Assembly: GCA_937901265.1 (NCBI GenBank)
Contig: CALCHA010000655.1
Location: 1 to 17,642, forward strand
Source: an uncultured Phycisphaerales bacterium
GTDB lineage: Bacteria > Planctomycetota > Phycisphaerae > WQYP01
Reading direction: 5' to 3'
Length of the DNA stretch: 17,642 nt
The first letter of the stretch is position 1; each line of letters begins with the position of its first letter. This document shows, one piece after another, positions 1 through 7,515 of this stretch. The position numbers and the translations under genes are program-made. Below the pieces are notes generated by a model. That model was not told the DNA's origin. It worked only from the letters and a program-made list of their open reading frames with translations, and searched no databases.

Positions 1-1
1 A

Positions 2-703
2 CTCCGTGCCATCTCCATCAAACGCAAGTTCACCCGCCACGCCGGGGGCAGCGTTCTGATGGCCTTCGGCGAGACGCGCGTCCTCTGCACCGCCATGGTG
101 GAAAAAGACCTTCCCCCGTGGCTGCGCGCCAAGGGTCCGGGCGCCGGCGGCTGGCTCACGGCCGAGTATGGCATGCTGCCCTCCTCCACCCTCACCCGCA
201 AACGCCGCGACTCCGGCAAGCCGGATGGCCGCTCGGTCGAGATCCAGCGCCTCATCGGCCGGGCTCTTCGTGCATGTATCGATCTGACGCAACTCGAGGG
301 CCTGACGCTCTTCGTCGATTGCGACGTCCTCCAGGCCGACGGCGGCACGCGCACCGCGGCCATCACCGGCGCCTGGGTCGCCGTCATGGATGCCCTCGCC
401 GCCGCAAAAAAGGCCGGGCGCCTTGCCAAATCTGCCGCGGTGGTGAAGGGGCAGGTCGCCGCCGTCAGCGTCGGCATCGTCGAGGGGACGCCCGTCGTCG
501 ATCTCGATTATCCCGAGGATGTCGAAGCGCACGTCGATATGAACGTCGCCATGCTGGCCGATGGCACCTTTGTCGAGGTGCAGGGCACCGGCGAGCACGC
601 CACCTTCTCAGCGAAAGAACTGGAAAAAATGCTGGCCCTCGCGGTGGGGGGGATCCAGGAACTTCACGCGGCCCAACGCCGCGCACTGGGTCTCCGCACC
701 TGA
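2..703 (+). CDS. rph: Ribonuclease PH, 5' end cut off by the window
   Basis: Phosphate-dependent 3'-5' exoribonuclease that trims the 3' ends of tRNA precursors and other RNAs; a cytoplasmic ring-forming enzyme. The frame is open from base 2, giving 233 residues against about 238-250 for the family, so roughly the first 15 residues lie outside the window. The reading begins [17 protein letters not shown], the usual N-terminal strand, and it is in the same frame as the downstream ATG at 59, which is therefore internal. Family motifs follow in order: [11 protein letters not shown], the arginine-rich phosphate-binding stretch [30 protein letters not shown], and DMNVAM with the metal-binding aspartate, then EVQGTGE. 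The C-terminus is complete and ends at TGA 701-703. The next gene starts 23 bases on in the same direction. The assignment is secure; only the start is unseen. Confidence 0.96.
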   Translation, partial: LRAISIKRKFTRHAGGSVLMAFGETRVLCTAMVEKDLPPWLRAKGPGAGGWLTAEYGMLPSSTLTRKRRDSGKPDGRSVEIQRLIGRALRACIDLTQLEGLTLFVDCDVLQADGGTRTAAITGAWVAVMDALAAAKKAGRLAKSAAVVKGQVAAVSVGIVEGTPVVDLDYPEDVEAHVDMNVAMLADGTFVEVQGTGEHATFSAKELEKMLALAVGGIQELHAAQRRALGLRT

Positions 704-715
704 GCGACGTCTGGC

Positions 716-721
716 AAGGAG
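716..721 (+). promoter_or_regulatory. Ribosome binding site of the CMD-like gene
   Basis: AAGGAG five bases before the ATG at 727. It fixes the start of the small downstream gene, whose reading frame is open far upstream (to 118) only as a shadow of rph. Confidence 0.7.
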
Positions 722-726
722 CCCTC

Positions 727-1074
727 ATGGCAGATGCAAAGAAGTTGCCCGGCACGTTCATGGCCTTCGTGGCAAAGTACCCGGAACTGGGCCGCGCACA
801 CGAGCAGGTCGCCCGGGCGGTCGAAGCGGCCGGCCCGTTGGGGAAGAAGGAGCTGGCGCTAGTGAAGATCGGCATTGCGCTGGGCGCGGGGCTGGAGTCT
901 GCCGTGAAGAGTCACGTCCGCCGCGCCCGGCAGGCGGGAGCCACCCCCGAGGAAATCGAGCAGGCCATCCTGCTGGGCATGAACACGGTGGGCTTCCCCC
1001 GAACGGTGGCGGCGTGGAGCTGGGCGCAGGAGCAATTTGCGCGGGATGCGGGAGAAATGCGAAATGACAAATGA
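727..1074 (+). CDS. Carboxymuconolactone decarboxylase (CMD/AhpD-like) family protein without redox cysteines
   Basis: Small all-helical protein of 115 residues, about the size of one CMD domain. The conserved core is LALVKIGIALGAGLESAVKS, then HVRRARQAGATPEEIEQAIL; helix and motif order match CMD/AhpD proteins (E57, H63, then A-x-x-x-G-A-T-xx-E-I). AhpD-type alkylhydroperoxide reductases carry C-x-x-C just before this histidine. Here those positions are L56 and A59 and the protein has no cysteine at all, so a thiol peroxidase activity is unlikely. A decarboxylase-like, binding or structural role is possible, but the substrate cannot be read from the sequence. The start at 727 has a good AAGGAG site. 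The last codons (RNDK and stop) lie inside an AAATGAC tandem repeat, so the C-terminal tail may have been reshaped by it. It probably shares a transcript with rph. Confidence 0.8.
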   Translation: MADAKKLPGTFMAFVAKYPELGRAHEQVARAVEAAGPLGKKELALVKIGIALGAGLESAVKSHVRRARQAGATPEEIEQAILLGMNTVGFPRTVAAWSWAQEQFARDAGEMRNDK

Positions 1075-1082
1075 CAAATGAC
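1062..1082 (+). repeat. Three tandem copies of AAATGAC
   Basis: Perfect heptamer AAATGAC repeated three times, preceded by a degenerate copy AAATGCG (1055-1061). It spans the stop codon of the CMD-like gene and supplies its TGA. Short intergenic runs of similar text occur in several Planctomycetes-Verrucomicrobia genomes (from memory); no function is evident here. Confidence 0.75.
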
Positions 1083-1137
1083 GGGGCGGGTCCTGAGTTT
1101 GCGAGAGGTTACTGCTTGTCACCGACTGATTTTTCGC

Positions 1138-1145
1138 GAAAGGAG
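1138..1145 (+). promoter_or_regulatory. Ribosome binding site of the DJ-1/PfpI gene
   Basis: GAAAGGAG seven bases before the ATG at 1153. It decides this start over an in-frame ATG at 1078, which lacks a site and would start inside the AAATGAC repeat. Confidence 0.75.
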
Positions 1146-1152
1146 TTTGGTC

Positions 1153-1734
1153 ATGGCACAGCAGGACAAGCTGAAGAACAAGCGGGTGGCGATTCTCGCC
1201 ACGGATGGCTTTGAGCAGTCGGAATTGCTTGAGCCGCGAAAGGCGCTCGATGAGGCGGGGGCGAAAACCGAAATCATTTCCATCAAGGCGGGCAAGATCA
1301 AAGGTTGGGACAAGAAGGACTGGGGTCAGGAGGTCGCCGTCGACAAGACCATCGATTCGGTTCATGCCGAGGATTACGATGCCCTGGTCCTCCCCGGCGG
1401 CGTGATGAATCCCGACAAGCTGCGGCGAAATCCCGACGTGCTGAAGTTTGTCGTCGCCTTCTTCGACGCCGGCAAGCCGGTGGGAGCGATCTGCCACGGC
1501 CCCTGGACGCTGATCGACGCCGGCGTGGCGCGCGGGCGGAAGGTGACCAGCTACGAATCCATTCAAAGCGATCTCAAAAATGCCGGCGCTTTCTGGGTCG
1601 ATGAGGAAGTGGTTGTCGATCAGGGCCTCGTGACCAGCCGCAAGCCCGCGGATCTGCCGGCTTTCAACAAGAAGCTGATCGAAGAGATCGGCGAAGGCAT
1701 TCACCAGGGGCAGCGCGAAAAAGTGCACGGGTGA
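1153..1734 (+). CDS. DJ-1/PfpI family protein (general stress protein 18 type)
   Basis: Class I glutamine amidotransferase-like protein of 193 residues, a normal length for the PfpI/YfkM group. Members act as stress-induced deglycase/glyoxalase-like or peptidase-like enzymes in the cytoplasm, and the exact activity is debated for the family. Visible features are the first strand VAILATDGFEQSEL with the conserved acidic residue E21, the turn LVLPGGVMNPD (about 78-88), and the nucleophile elbow AICHGPW with catalytic C114 and neighbouring H115. SYESIQSDLKNAGAFWVDEE and GLVTSRKPADLPAF complete the fold as in PfpI relatives. The start at 1153 has a strong GAAAGGAG site; the 25 codons of open frame before it overlap the repeat and look non-coding. 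The gene is followed by a hairpin terminator. Function beyond stress protection cannot be assigned. Confidence 0.9.
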   Translation: MAQQDKLKNKRVAILATDGFEQSELLEPRKALDEAGAKTEIISIKAGKIKGWDKKDWGQEVAVDKTIDSVHAEDYDALVLPGGVMNPDKLRRNPDVLKFVVAFFDAGKPVGAICHGPWTLIDAGVARGRKVTSYESIQSDLKNAGAFWVDEEVVVDQGLVTSRKPADLPAFNKKLIEEIGEGIHQGQREKVHG

Positions 1735-1758
1735 ACAGGCTCAGGAATACGCAATGAC

Positions 1759-1791
1759 AAAGGGCGTTCTCGTCGGGGAGAACGCCCTTTT
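1759..1791 (+). terminator. Rho-independent terminator between convergent genes
   Basis: Perfect 13-bp stem AAAGGGCGTTCTC / GAGAACGCCCTTT with a six-base loop (1772-1777), ending in TTTT. It lies 24 bases after the DJ-1/PfpI stop and 26 bases before the end of the minus-strand SDR gene. Read on the minus strand it is the same stem followed by TGTCATT, a poorer U-tract, so it may serve both directions but favours the plus-strand transcript. Confidence 0.9.
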
Positions 1792-1817
1792 CTTGCATTG
1801 AACGTCGGAATGATAGG

Positions 1818-2831
1818 TTACTGTTCACTCCCATTGCCGCGGACGGCCTTGCTGATGGCGATGCCGGCCGCGAAGGCCGCCGTGGCGAAGAAGGCCTTGC
1901 GGTGCTTGTTGGCCCAGACCTGAAACGAGCGCCCTTTCGACTTATTGTCGAAGGGTCCATGCGAACCACGGTCGCCCCGGACGGGTTTCCAGAAGTTGTT
2001 GGGCGCTGCCGGATCCGCTTTCTCGTGTCGCTGGGAGCCGTTCCATGCGGCCGAGGCGAGGTAGCGATCCATGAGCGCCGGCGCGAGCTTCTGCGCCTCG
2101 GTCGATTCCACGGTTGGCCATCCGACGGAAAACTGTTTTCGTGGGTGGTGCGCGGCAAAGTAGATGGCGTCTGCTGCCACCTCGGGCTGATAGATCGTGC
2201 CGACCGGCTGGCTCTTGTGCGGCATTTTGTTGAGCGTCCATTCAAACTGCGTCGTATTGACGCCGGGCAGGTGGACAATCGTGATGTGGACATTGGATTT
2301 CATGTGGATCAGCTCGGTGCGGATGGCTTCGGTGAACCCGGCGACGGCATGTTTCGCCCCGCAGTACGCCGACTGCAGCGGAATCGAACGCTTCGCCAGC
2401 GCCGAGCCGATCTGCACGATCGTGCCGCGATCCCGCGGCAGCATGTCGCGCAGCGCCGCCATCGTGCCATAGACCTGGCCGAGGTAGGTGACGTTGGTGA
2501 TGTGAGCGAATTCTTCTGGAGACAGGGCGGTGAAAGGTGCGTACGCGGAGACCATCGCATTGTTGATCCACACGTCAACAGGCCCGAATTCCTTCACGGC
2601 GCGCTGTGCGGCGTTGAAGACCTGCTCGCTCTGCGAGACGTCGGTGGGGATGACCAGCGCGCGCGAGCCATGGCCCTCCACCTCGCGCTTTGCCGCAAAG
2701 AGCGCCTCGACGTTGCGCGCCAGCAGGGCGATGCGGGCGCGCGGGCCAAGCATCTCGGCGAAGTACCGCGCCGTGGCGCGGCCGACGCCGCCGGAGGCGC
2801 CGGTGATGACGATGTGTTCAGGCAGGCTCAT
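1818..2831 (-). CDS. Short-chain dehydrogenase/reductase with a C-terminal hydrophobic tail
   Basis: NAD(P)-dependent classical SDR of 337 residues, longer than the usual 250. The Rossmann motif TGASGGVG (residues 10-17), NNAM in place of the usual NNAG (90-93), the catalytic serine in QIGSALA (S143) and Y156-x-x-x-K160 in YCGAK are all present, so the enzyme should be active. After the SDR core (about residue 240) an extra region of about 95 residues ends in a basic stretch and a hydrophobic segment, KAFFATAAFAAGIAISKAV (312-330), which could touch or span the membrane. The start at 2831 is chosen because the nucleotide-binding strand begins at once; the Shine-Dalgarno site is weak (GAGA). 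It lies 23 bases behind the pyruvate-oxidase-like gene on the same strand, so the two are probably co-transcribed. The substrate is unknown. Confidence 0.88.
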   Translation of the reverse strand: MSLPEHIVITGASGGVGRATARYFAEMLGPRARIALLARNVEALFAAKREVEGHGSRALVIPTDVSQSEQVFNAAQRAVKEFGPVDVWINNAMVSAYAPFTALSPEEFAHITNVTYLGQVYGTMAALRDMLPRDRGTIVQIGSALAKRSIPLQSAYCGAKHAVAGFTEAIRTELIHMKSNVHITIVHLPGVNTTQFEWTLNKMPHKSQPVGTIYQPEVAADAIYFAAHHPRKQFSVGWPTVESTEAQKLAPALMDRYLASAAWNGSQRHEKADPAAPNNFWKPVRGDRGSHGPFDNKSKGRSFQVWANKHRKAFFATAAFAAGIAISKAVRGNGSEQ

Positions 2832-2854
2832 GCGTTTCTCAACAGTAAAAGGAC

Positions 2855-4648
2855 TCAATTGCCGCTGTGATGGGGCGTGATGCGGTCGACGACCGCCTTT
2901 AACGATTGTTTGAGGATGCCTCCCTCGTCGGGATCTCCCTTGAGCAGGGTCTTGGTGAAGTTTTTGGCTTCCTTCAGACTGATGTGCGGCGGCAGGATAA
3001 AGGTGTCGGGGTCGGTGACGGCTTCCAGGATGACCGGGCGGTCCGCGGAGAGCGCGCGTTCCCATGCCGCGGCAATGTTCTCGGGCTTGTCCACGCGGAT
3101 GCCCAGCAGGCCCAGCGAGTCCGCAAAGCGCGCATAGGGAAAGTCCGGGATATCCTGCGACGCCTGAAACTTGATGTCCCCGGTCATGATGCGCTGCTCC
3201 CACGTCACCATGTTGAGGTCGCGGTTATTCAGCACGAGGCAGATCATTCGCGGGTCGGCCCATTCCTTCCAGTATTTGGCGGCGGTGATCATGGAGTTCA
3301 GTCCGTTCATCTGCATGGCGCCATCGCCCGTCAGCGCGATGGCGACGCGCTCCGGAAAGCACATTTTCGCGGCCACCGCATAAGGCACGGCGGGGCCCAT
3401 GGTGGCCAGGTTGCCCGAGCCCGACGCCATCATGCCGGCGCGAATTTTCAGGTCGCGCGCATACCAGTTCGCGGACGTCCCCGAGTCGGCGGAAATGATG
3501 CAGTTTTCCGGCAGCCGCGGCGAAAGTTCCCAGAAGACGCGCTCGGGATTGATCGGATCGGCTGTGTTCTTCGACTGCGCCTCCACCTCCGCCCACCACT
3601 TGGTGACCCCCTTCTCGATCGTCTGCCGCCACGACTCGTCGGTCTTCTTTTCCAACAGCGGAAGCAGCGCCTCGAGCGTCTCGGCAGAGTCGCCCTTGAG
3701 GTTGACGTCCATGGGGTAGCGCAGCGACAGCATGCGGCCATCGACGTCGATTTGCACGGCCTTGGCTTTGCCGATCTTGGGGTAGAACTCCGGGTAGGGG
3801 AAGGAGGAGCCGATGACCAGGAGGGTGTCACAGTCCTCCATGAGGTCGTAGGAAGGCTTGGTCCCCAGCAGGCCGATGCAGCCAGTGACGTAGGGCAGCG
3901 AATCGGGAAGGACCGCCTTTCCGAGCCACGCCTTGGCGACGCCGGCACCGAGCTTCTCAGCGACGGCCTGGACCTGCGGTGCCGCGCGGAGCGCCCCGGC
4001 ACCTACCAGCATGGCGACGCGTTTACCGGCATTGAGCAGGTCCGCGGCGCGGCGAAGGTCCGCTTCCTGCGGGATGATCCGGGCCGTCGGGCAGCCCAGG
4101 CCGGTGTGAATCGAATCATGAACCTGCGGCGGTTCTTCGACGGCGGATTCTTCCTGAATGTCTTTAGGCAGGATCACGCAGGTCACGCTCCGCTGATCAA
4201 TGGCGATGCGCAGGGCGCGGTCGATGGCGTGTTTGGCGGCCATGGGAGAACAGACGGTGGTGATGTATTCCGAGGCGACATCCTTGAAGAGGTTCTGCAG
4301 GTCGACTTCCTGCTGGTAATGCCCGCCGAGTACGGTGGTGGCGGATTGGCCGATGATGGCGACGACGGGCTGATGGTCCATCTTGGCGTCATAAAGGCCA
4401 TTGAGCAGATGGATGGCCCCGGGCCCGGAGGTGGCCATGCAGACGCCCACGTCGCCGGTGAACTTGGCGTGCGCGCAAGCCATGAAGGCGGCGAGTTCTT
4501 CGTGGCGCGACTGAATAAACCGGGGTTTGTCGCCGGCCTTGCGTAGAGCTCCCATGAGCCCATTGATGCCATCACCCGGATAGCCGTAGATGCGTTCGAT
4601 GTTCCATTGGGTGAGGCGGGCGACGACGAAATCGGAAACAGTGGCCAT
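2855..4648 (-). CDS. Thiamine diphosphate-dependent pyruvate oxidase-type enzyme
   Basis: ThDP enzyme of 597 residues resembling E. coli pyruvate:quinone oxidase PoxB (572), which converts pyruvate to acetate and CO2 and reduces membrane quinone using FAD. The N-terminal PYR domain has GYPGDGINGL (22-31) and RHEELAAF with the catalytic E50; then SGPGAIHLLNGLYDA. The central domain includes LLVIGSSFPYPEFYPK, as in PoxB. The PP domain has the ThDP/Mg motif beginning G441-D442-G443 and ending N474-N475. The C-terminus (ILPPHISLKEAKNFTKTLL, then about 28 residues) is collinear with the PoxB tail that mediates lipid activation. The start at 4648 has GGAG six bases upstream; a longer frame to 4789 lacks such a site. 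Relatives with other 2-oxoacid specificities (for example acetolactate synthase-like) are possible, but PoxB-like features dominate. It forms a unit with the SDR and is divergent from the larA-like gene. Confidence 0.88.
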   Translation of the reverse strand: MATVSDFVVARLTQWNIERIYGYPGDGINGLMGALRKAGDKPRFIQSRHEELAAFMACAHAKFTGDVGVCMATSGPGAIHLLNGLYDAKMDHQPVVAIIGQSATTVLGGHYQQEVDLQNLFKDVASEYITTVCSPMAAKHAIDRALRIAIDQRSVTCVILPKDIQEESAVEEPPQVHDSIHTGLGCPTARIIPQEADLRRAADLLNAGKRVAMLVGAGALRAAPQVQAVAEKLGAGVAKAWLGKAVLPDSLPYVTGCIGLLGTKPSYDLMEDCDTLLVIGSSFPYPEFYPKIGKAKAVQIDVDGRMLSLRYPMDVNLKGDSAETLEALLPLLEKKTDESWRQTIEKGVTKWWAEVEAQSKNTADPINPERVFWELSPRLPENCIISADSGTSANWYARDLKIRAGMMASGSGNLATMGPAVPYAVAAKMCFPERVAIALTGDGAMQMNGLNSMITAAKYWKEWADPRMICLVLNNRDLNMVTWEQRIMTGDIKFQASQDIPDFPYARFADSLGLLGIRVDKPENIAAAWERALSADRPVILEAVTDPDTFILPPHISLKEAKNFTKTLLKGDPDEGGILKQSLKAVVDRITPHHSGN

Positions 4649-4884
4649 GGGTTTCTCCAGATGCGACATCGTGGGCGGTGCGCAAAGTGTGTGCGCAAGC
4701 GCCACGCCTTGAGAAAAACGGGAGCCTTCACACCGTCGCTGAAAACAAAAAATGCGGACCGCTGCGGTCCCCCGTATGGCTGAGGACACTTCGATAAATC
4801 AGGGGGATTTCGTAAGGGTACTCCATTTGCAGGGGCTCGGCTGTGGGGCTGTCCAACTCAGGCGATTTGAAGAACGGAACAGCG
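4649..4884. promoter_or_regulatory. Divergent intergenic region between the pyruvate oxidase-like and LarA-like genes
   Basis: The 236 bases between two divergent start codons must hold the promoters of both units. I could not find a convincing -35/-10 pair in either direction. It contains a perfect palindrome at 4756-4770, an A-rich stretch (4742-4752) beside it, and a GTG at 4843 in frame with the larA-like gene. No small gene was recognised. Confidence 0.6.
4756..4770 (-). promoter_or_regulatory. Perfect 15-nt palindrome with terminator-like T-tract on the minus strand
   Basis: GGACCGC-T-GCGGTCC. On the minus strand the hairpin is followed by GCATTTTTTGTTTT, the shape of an intrinsic terminator, 108 bases upstream of the pyruvate-oxidase-like start codon. 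It may be a leader attenuator, a block to transcription running out of the divergent promoter, or an operator for a dimeric regulator. The sequence does not decide between these. Confidence 0.5.
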
Positions 4885-6174
4885 ATGTTAAACGTGTCTT
4901 TCGACTATCCGGGGTATGAAAAAATTGCGCCGGTCGAGATTCCAGAAGAGCGACTTATGGGCGTCTGGGGCGTCAAAGTGCTGGAGGGGCACGACGAGAT
5001 GGCGGAAGTCCGGCGGGGGCTGCTTGAGCCCATCGGCAAGCGGCGGCTCCGCGAGGCAGCGGCGGGCAAAAAGCAGGCGCTGGTGCTCATTGATGACGCC
5101 ACGCGGACCACCCCCACCGCCAAGCTCTTGCCGGCCGTGATGGAAGAATTGCACGCGGCGGGACTGGAGAAAAAGCAGATTCGCATCCTCACCGCCCAGG
5201 GAACGCATCGGCGGATGGAGGAAGCGGAACTGCGCAAAAAGCTGGGAAAACTCTTCGGTCAGTATGAAGTCTTTCAGCATGACTGGAAGGACGAGGCGAG
5301 CTTCCACACCTTCGGAAAAACCGCTGACGGCACCCTGGTGCGCGCCAACAAACTGCTGAAGGAATCCGACTTTATCCTCGGCGTCGGAGGAATCGTGCCG
5401 CACCGCGTGAAGGGGTTCTCCGGCGGGGCCAAGATCGCGTTTCCCGGCGTCTCCGGGCCGGAGATGATGGAACGCAACCAGTGGGAAGCCTCCATGCAGA
5501 TGAGCGAAACCGTGATGGGCGTCGCGGAAAATCCGATGCGCCTGCGGATGGAGGAGGCGGCGGCGATGGCGGGCCTTGCTTACATTGTGAATGTCGTGGG
5601 CGATGGCGCGGGGAAGATCGCCGGCTGCTTCTGCGGCGATGTGGTCGCGGCACACCGGGCGGGCTGCAAGCTCTCACGCGAACTCACCGCCGCCAACATG
5701 CCCGCACGGGCGGATGTGCTGCTCATCGATTCCTACCCCGCCGATCGCGATTTCTGGCAAAGCGCCAAGGGGCTCTATTCCGGAACCATGGCCGTTAAAC
5801 GCGGCGGCACGATCATCCTGGTGAGCCCCAACCCCGAAGGCGTGGCGAGCAACCATAAAAACGTTCTGGAGATCGGCTATCGCCCGCACGCTGAACTGGT
5901 CGCCATGGTGCAGCGTGGCGGCGTCGAGGACCTCGTGGGCATTGCCATCCTGGCCGACGTGGCGAGCATTCTGGACCATGCTCGCTGCGTCATTGTTTCG
6001 CCCGGAATGACCCGGGAGGATGCCAAAAAGCTGGGGATGGAATGGTCATCGAACGGCACTGCGGCTCTGAAAGAGGCACTCGATCGCGCCGGGCCGACGG
6101 CGCAGGTCGCAGTACTGAAGCATGGTGGCCATATCTTGCCGCTGGCGGCCGAAGCCCCCAGCGGGCAGAAGTAG
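4885..6174 (+). CDS. LarA-superfamily nickel-pincer racemase/epimerase homologue
   Basis: Homologue (429 residues) of lactate racemase LarA (424), a superfamily that racemises or epimerises 2-hydroxyacids with a covalently bound nickel-pincer nucleotide. By an ungapped eye alignment from memory to Lactiplantibacillus LarA, D71 and R74 (DDATRTTP), H108 (AQGTHR), H173 (VPHRVKGFSGG), pincer-bearing K183 (GAKIAFPG) and K295 are kept. LarA H200, a nickel ligand, is Q199 here, and Y294 is W291. These changes suggest a substrate other than lactate or a modified metal site. The cofactor-making larB, larC and larE genes are not in the window. The start at 4885 gives a family-like N-terminus but only a weak GGA site; the in-frame GTG at 4843, behind AGGGG, is an alternative. 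The GH1-like gene follows 9 bases after the stop. Confidence 0.85.
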   Translation: MLNVSFDYPGYEKIAPVEIPEERLMGVWGVKVLEGHDEMAEVRRGLLEPIGKRRLREAAAGKKQALVLIDDATRTTPTAKLLPAVMEELHAAGLEKKQIRILTAQGTHRRMEEAELRKKLGKLFGQYEVFQHDWKDEASFHTFGKTADGTLVRANKLLKESDFILGVGGIVPHRVKGFSGGAKIAFPGVSGPEMMERNQWEASMQMSETVMGVAENPMRLRMEEAAAMAGLAYIVNVVGDGAGKIAGCFCGDVVAAHRAGCKLSRELTAANMPARADVLLIDSYPADRDFWQSAKGLYSGTMAVKRGGTIILVSPNPEGVASNHKNVLEIGYRPHAELVAMVQRGGVEDLVGIAILADVASILDHARCVIVSPGMTREDAKKLGMEWSSNGTAALKEALDRAGPTAQVAVLKHGGHILPLAAEAPSGQK

Positions 6175-6183
6175 AGAGCTGTG

Positions 6184-7470
6184 ATGGATCATCACTCCCG
6201 AAGTTTACAACGCAATCCGGCGTCGCGGCCCTTTTTGTTTGCGACCGGTCTGGAATGCAGTTACCCCATGATCAAGGGCCCCGACGGCAAGCAACTGCGA
6301 CGCGATGAGTATGCCGAGACGCACCATTACCAGCGCTGGGAAGAGGATTTTGAACTGGTGAAGTCGCTGGGCCTGAGCGTCCTGCGCTACGGGCCGCCCT
6401 ACCACAAAGTGCACCACGGGCCGGGGCGCTACACGTGGGATTTTGTCGATGAGACCTTCGGGCGTCTCAAGAAGCTGGGCATTGCGCCGATCGCCGACCT
6501 CTGTCATTTTGGCGTGCCGGACTGGCTGGAGAGCTTTCAAAATCCGGACTGGCCGCCCTATTTCGCCGAGTACGCGCGCGCCTTCGCCAGGCGCTACCCG
6601 TGGGTGGAGATGTTTACGCCGGTCAATGAAATCTACGTGGCGGCCAGTTTCTCCGCCAGAAAAGGCCTCTGGAATGAGCAGCTCTCCAGCGATCACGCCT
6701 TCGTGACCGCGGTGAAACACATGGCCCAGGCGACCCTGCTCGCGGAGGCGGCGATTCTCCAAGTGAACCCGGGTGCCGTGTTCGTGCAGAGTGAAGCAAC
6801 CAGCTACTACCACGCACAATCGCCCGACGCCCTGCGGCGGACCCACCGCCTCAACGAGATGCGGTTTTTGAGCCTGGATCTCTGCTACGGCGTGGAGATC
6901 AGCGCGCTGATGTACCGCTACCTGCGCGACCATGGAATGAAGCGCGAGGAGTATGAATGGTTCATGAACAGCGCCCGCTCGGTGGTGCCGGCCTGTGTCA
7001 TGGGCAACGACTATTACGCCATGAACGAACATTTGGTCCCCGCGGGCGAGGGGCCCCTGGAACCCGCGGGGGTGGTCTATGGCTATTACATTCTGACGCG
7101 CCAGTACTACGAGCGCTACCACATGCCGGTGATGCACACCGAAACCAACCAGCTCGGCGCGCAGCACTCCGCGGAGACCTGGCTGCGCAACATGTGGTTG
7201 AACGTCCTGAAGCTGTTGGAGGATGGCGTGCCCCTGGTGGGCTTCACCTGGTACAGCCTCGTGGACCAGGTCGACTGGGACACGGCGCTGGTCCAGAACA
7301 ACGGCCACGTGAATCCGGTCGGCCTCTTCGATCTTGACCGCAAGGAGCGGGTGGTCGGGGGGCACTATGGCCACTTGCTGCGGACGTGGGGTCCGATGAT
7401 GGCCCGCGAAAGTCGGCGGCTGGATACGCAGTTGCTGGAGGATGCGCACCAAAGCGCAGGACAAGTGTAA
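6184..7470 (+). CDS. GH1-like (clan GH-A) glycosidase
   Basis: Soluble protein of 428 residues with a family 1 glycoside hydrolase-type (beta/alpha)8 barrel; no signal peptide is seen, so probably cytoplasmic. The order is: strand FLFATGLECSYP (17-28), LRYGPPYHKVHHGPGRYTWD with a following FVDETF, ADLCHFGVPDWL, the acid/base region TPVNE with E149, MGNDYYAMNEH (about 273-283, the NYY-type motif), and VMHTETNQ with the probable nucleophile E320. The Asn-Glu pair before the acid/base is the clan GH-A hallmark. TETN replaces the TENG seen in typical beta-glucosidases, placing it in a divergent branch often annotated only as family 1 glycosylhydrolase. The substrate is unknown; a beta-glycoside is likely. 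A GTG at 6181 directly before the ATG is an equally possible start. Nine bases separate it from the larA-like gene and 45 from the next gene, suggesting one operon. Confidence 0.85.
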   Translation: MDHHSRSLQRNPASRPFLFATGLECSYPMIKGPDGKQLRRDEYAETHHYQRWEEDFELVKSLGLSVLRYGPPYHKVHHGPGRYTWDFVDETFGRLKKLGIAPIADLCHFGVPDWLESFQNPDWPPYFAEYARAFARRYPWVEMFTPVNEIYVAASFSARKGLWNEQLSSDHAFVTAVKHMAQATLLAEAAILQVNPGAVFVQSEATSYYHAQSPDALRRTHRLNEMRFLSLDLCYGVEISALMYRYLRDHGMKREEYEWFMNSARSVVPACVMGNDYYAMNEHLVPAGEGPLEPAGVVYGYYILTRQYYERYHMPVMHTETNQLGAQHSAETWLRNMWLNVLKLLEDGVPLVGFTWYSLVDQVDWDTALVQNNGHVNPVGLFDLDRKERVVGGHYGHLLRTWGPMMARESRRLDTQLLEDAHQSAGQV

Positions 7471-7515
7471 CGGGTGGGGCATCCCGGACTGGCATTCAAC
7501 GAAAGGCAACAGGCA

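Noticed and set aside
118..726. Upstream extension of the CMD-like frame through rph
   Set aside because: The text is Arg/His/Pro-rich out-of-frame rph; the ATG at 727 has a good ribosome binding site and begins the family-like sequence.
1116..1121. TTGTCA as a -35 box for the DJ-1/PfpI gene
   Set aside because: No -10-like hexamer at a 16-18 base spacing; the following bases are CCGACTGATTTTTCGCG.
2832..3203. N-terminal extension of the SDR frame into the upstream gene
   Set aside because: It overlaps the C-terminal coding part of the ThDP enzyme in another frame and lacks any conserved text; the Rossmann strand starts right after the ATG at 2831.
2906..4546. Plus-strand open frame of 546 codons opposite the pyruvate-oxidase-like gene
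   Set aside because: Arg/Gly/His/Asp-rich shadow of a gene with clear ThDP motifs on the minus strand.
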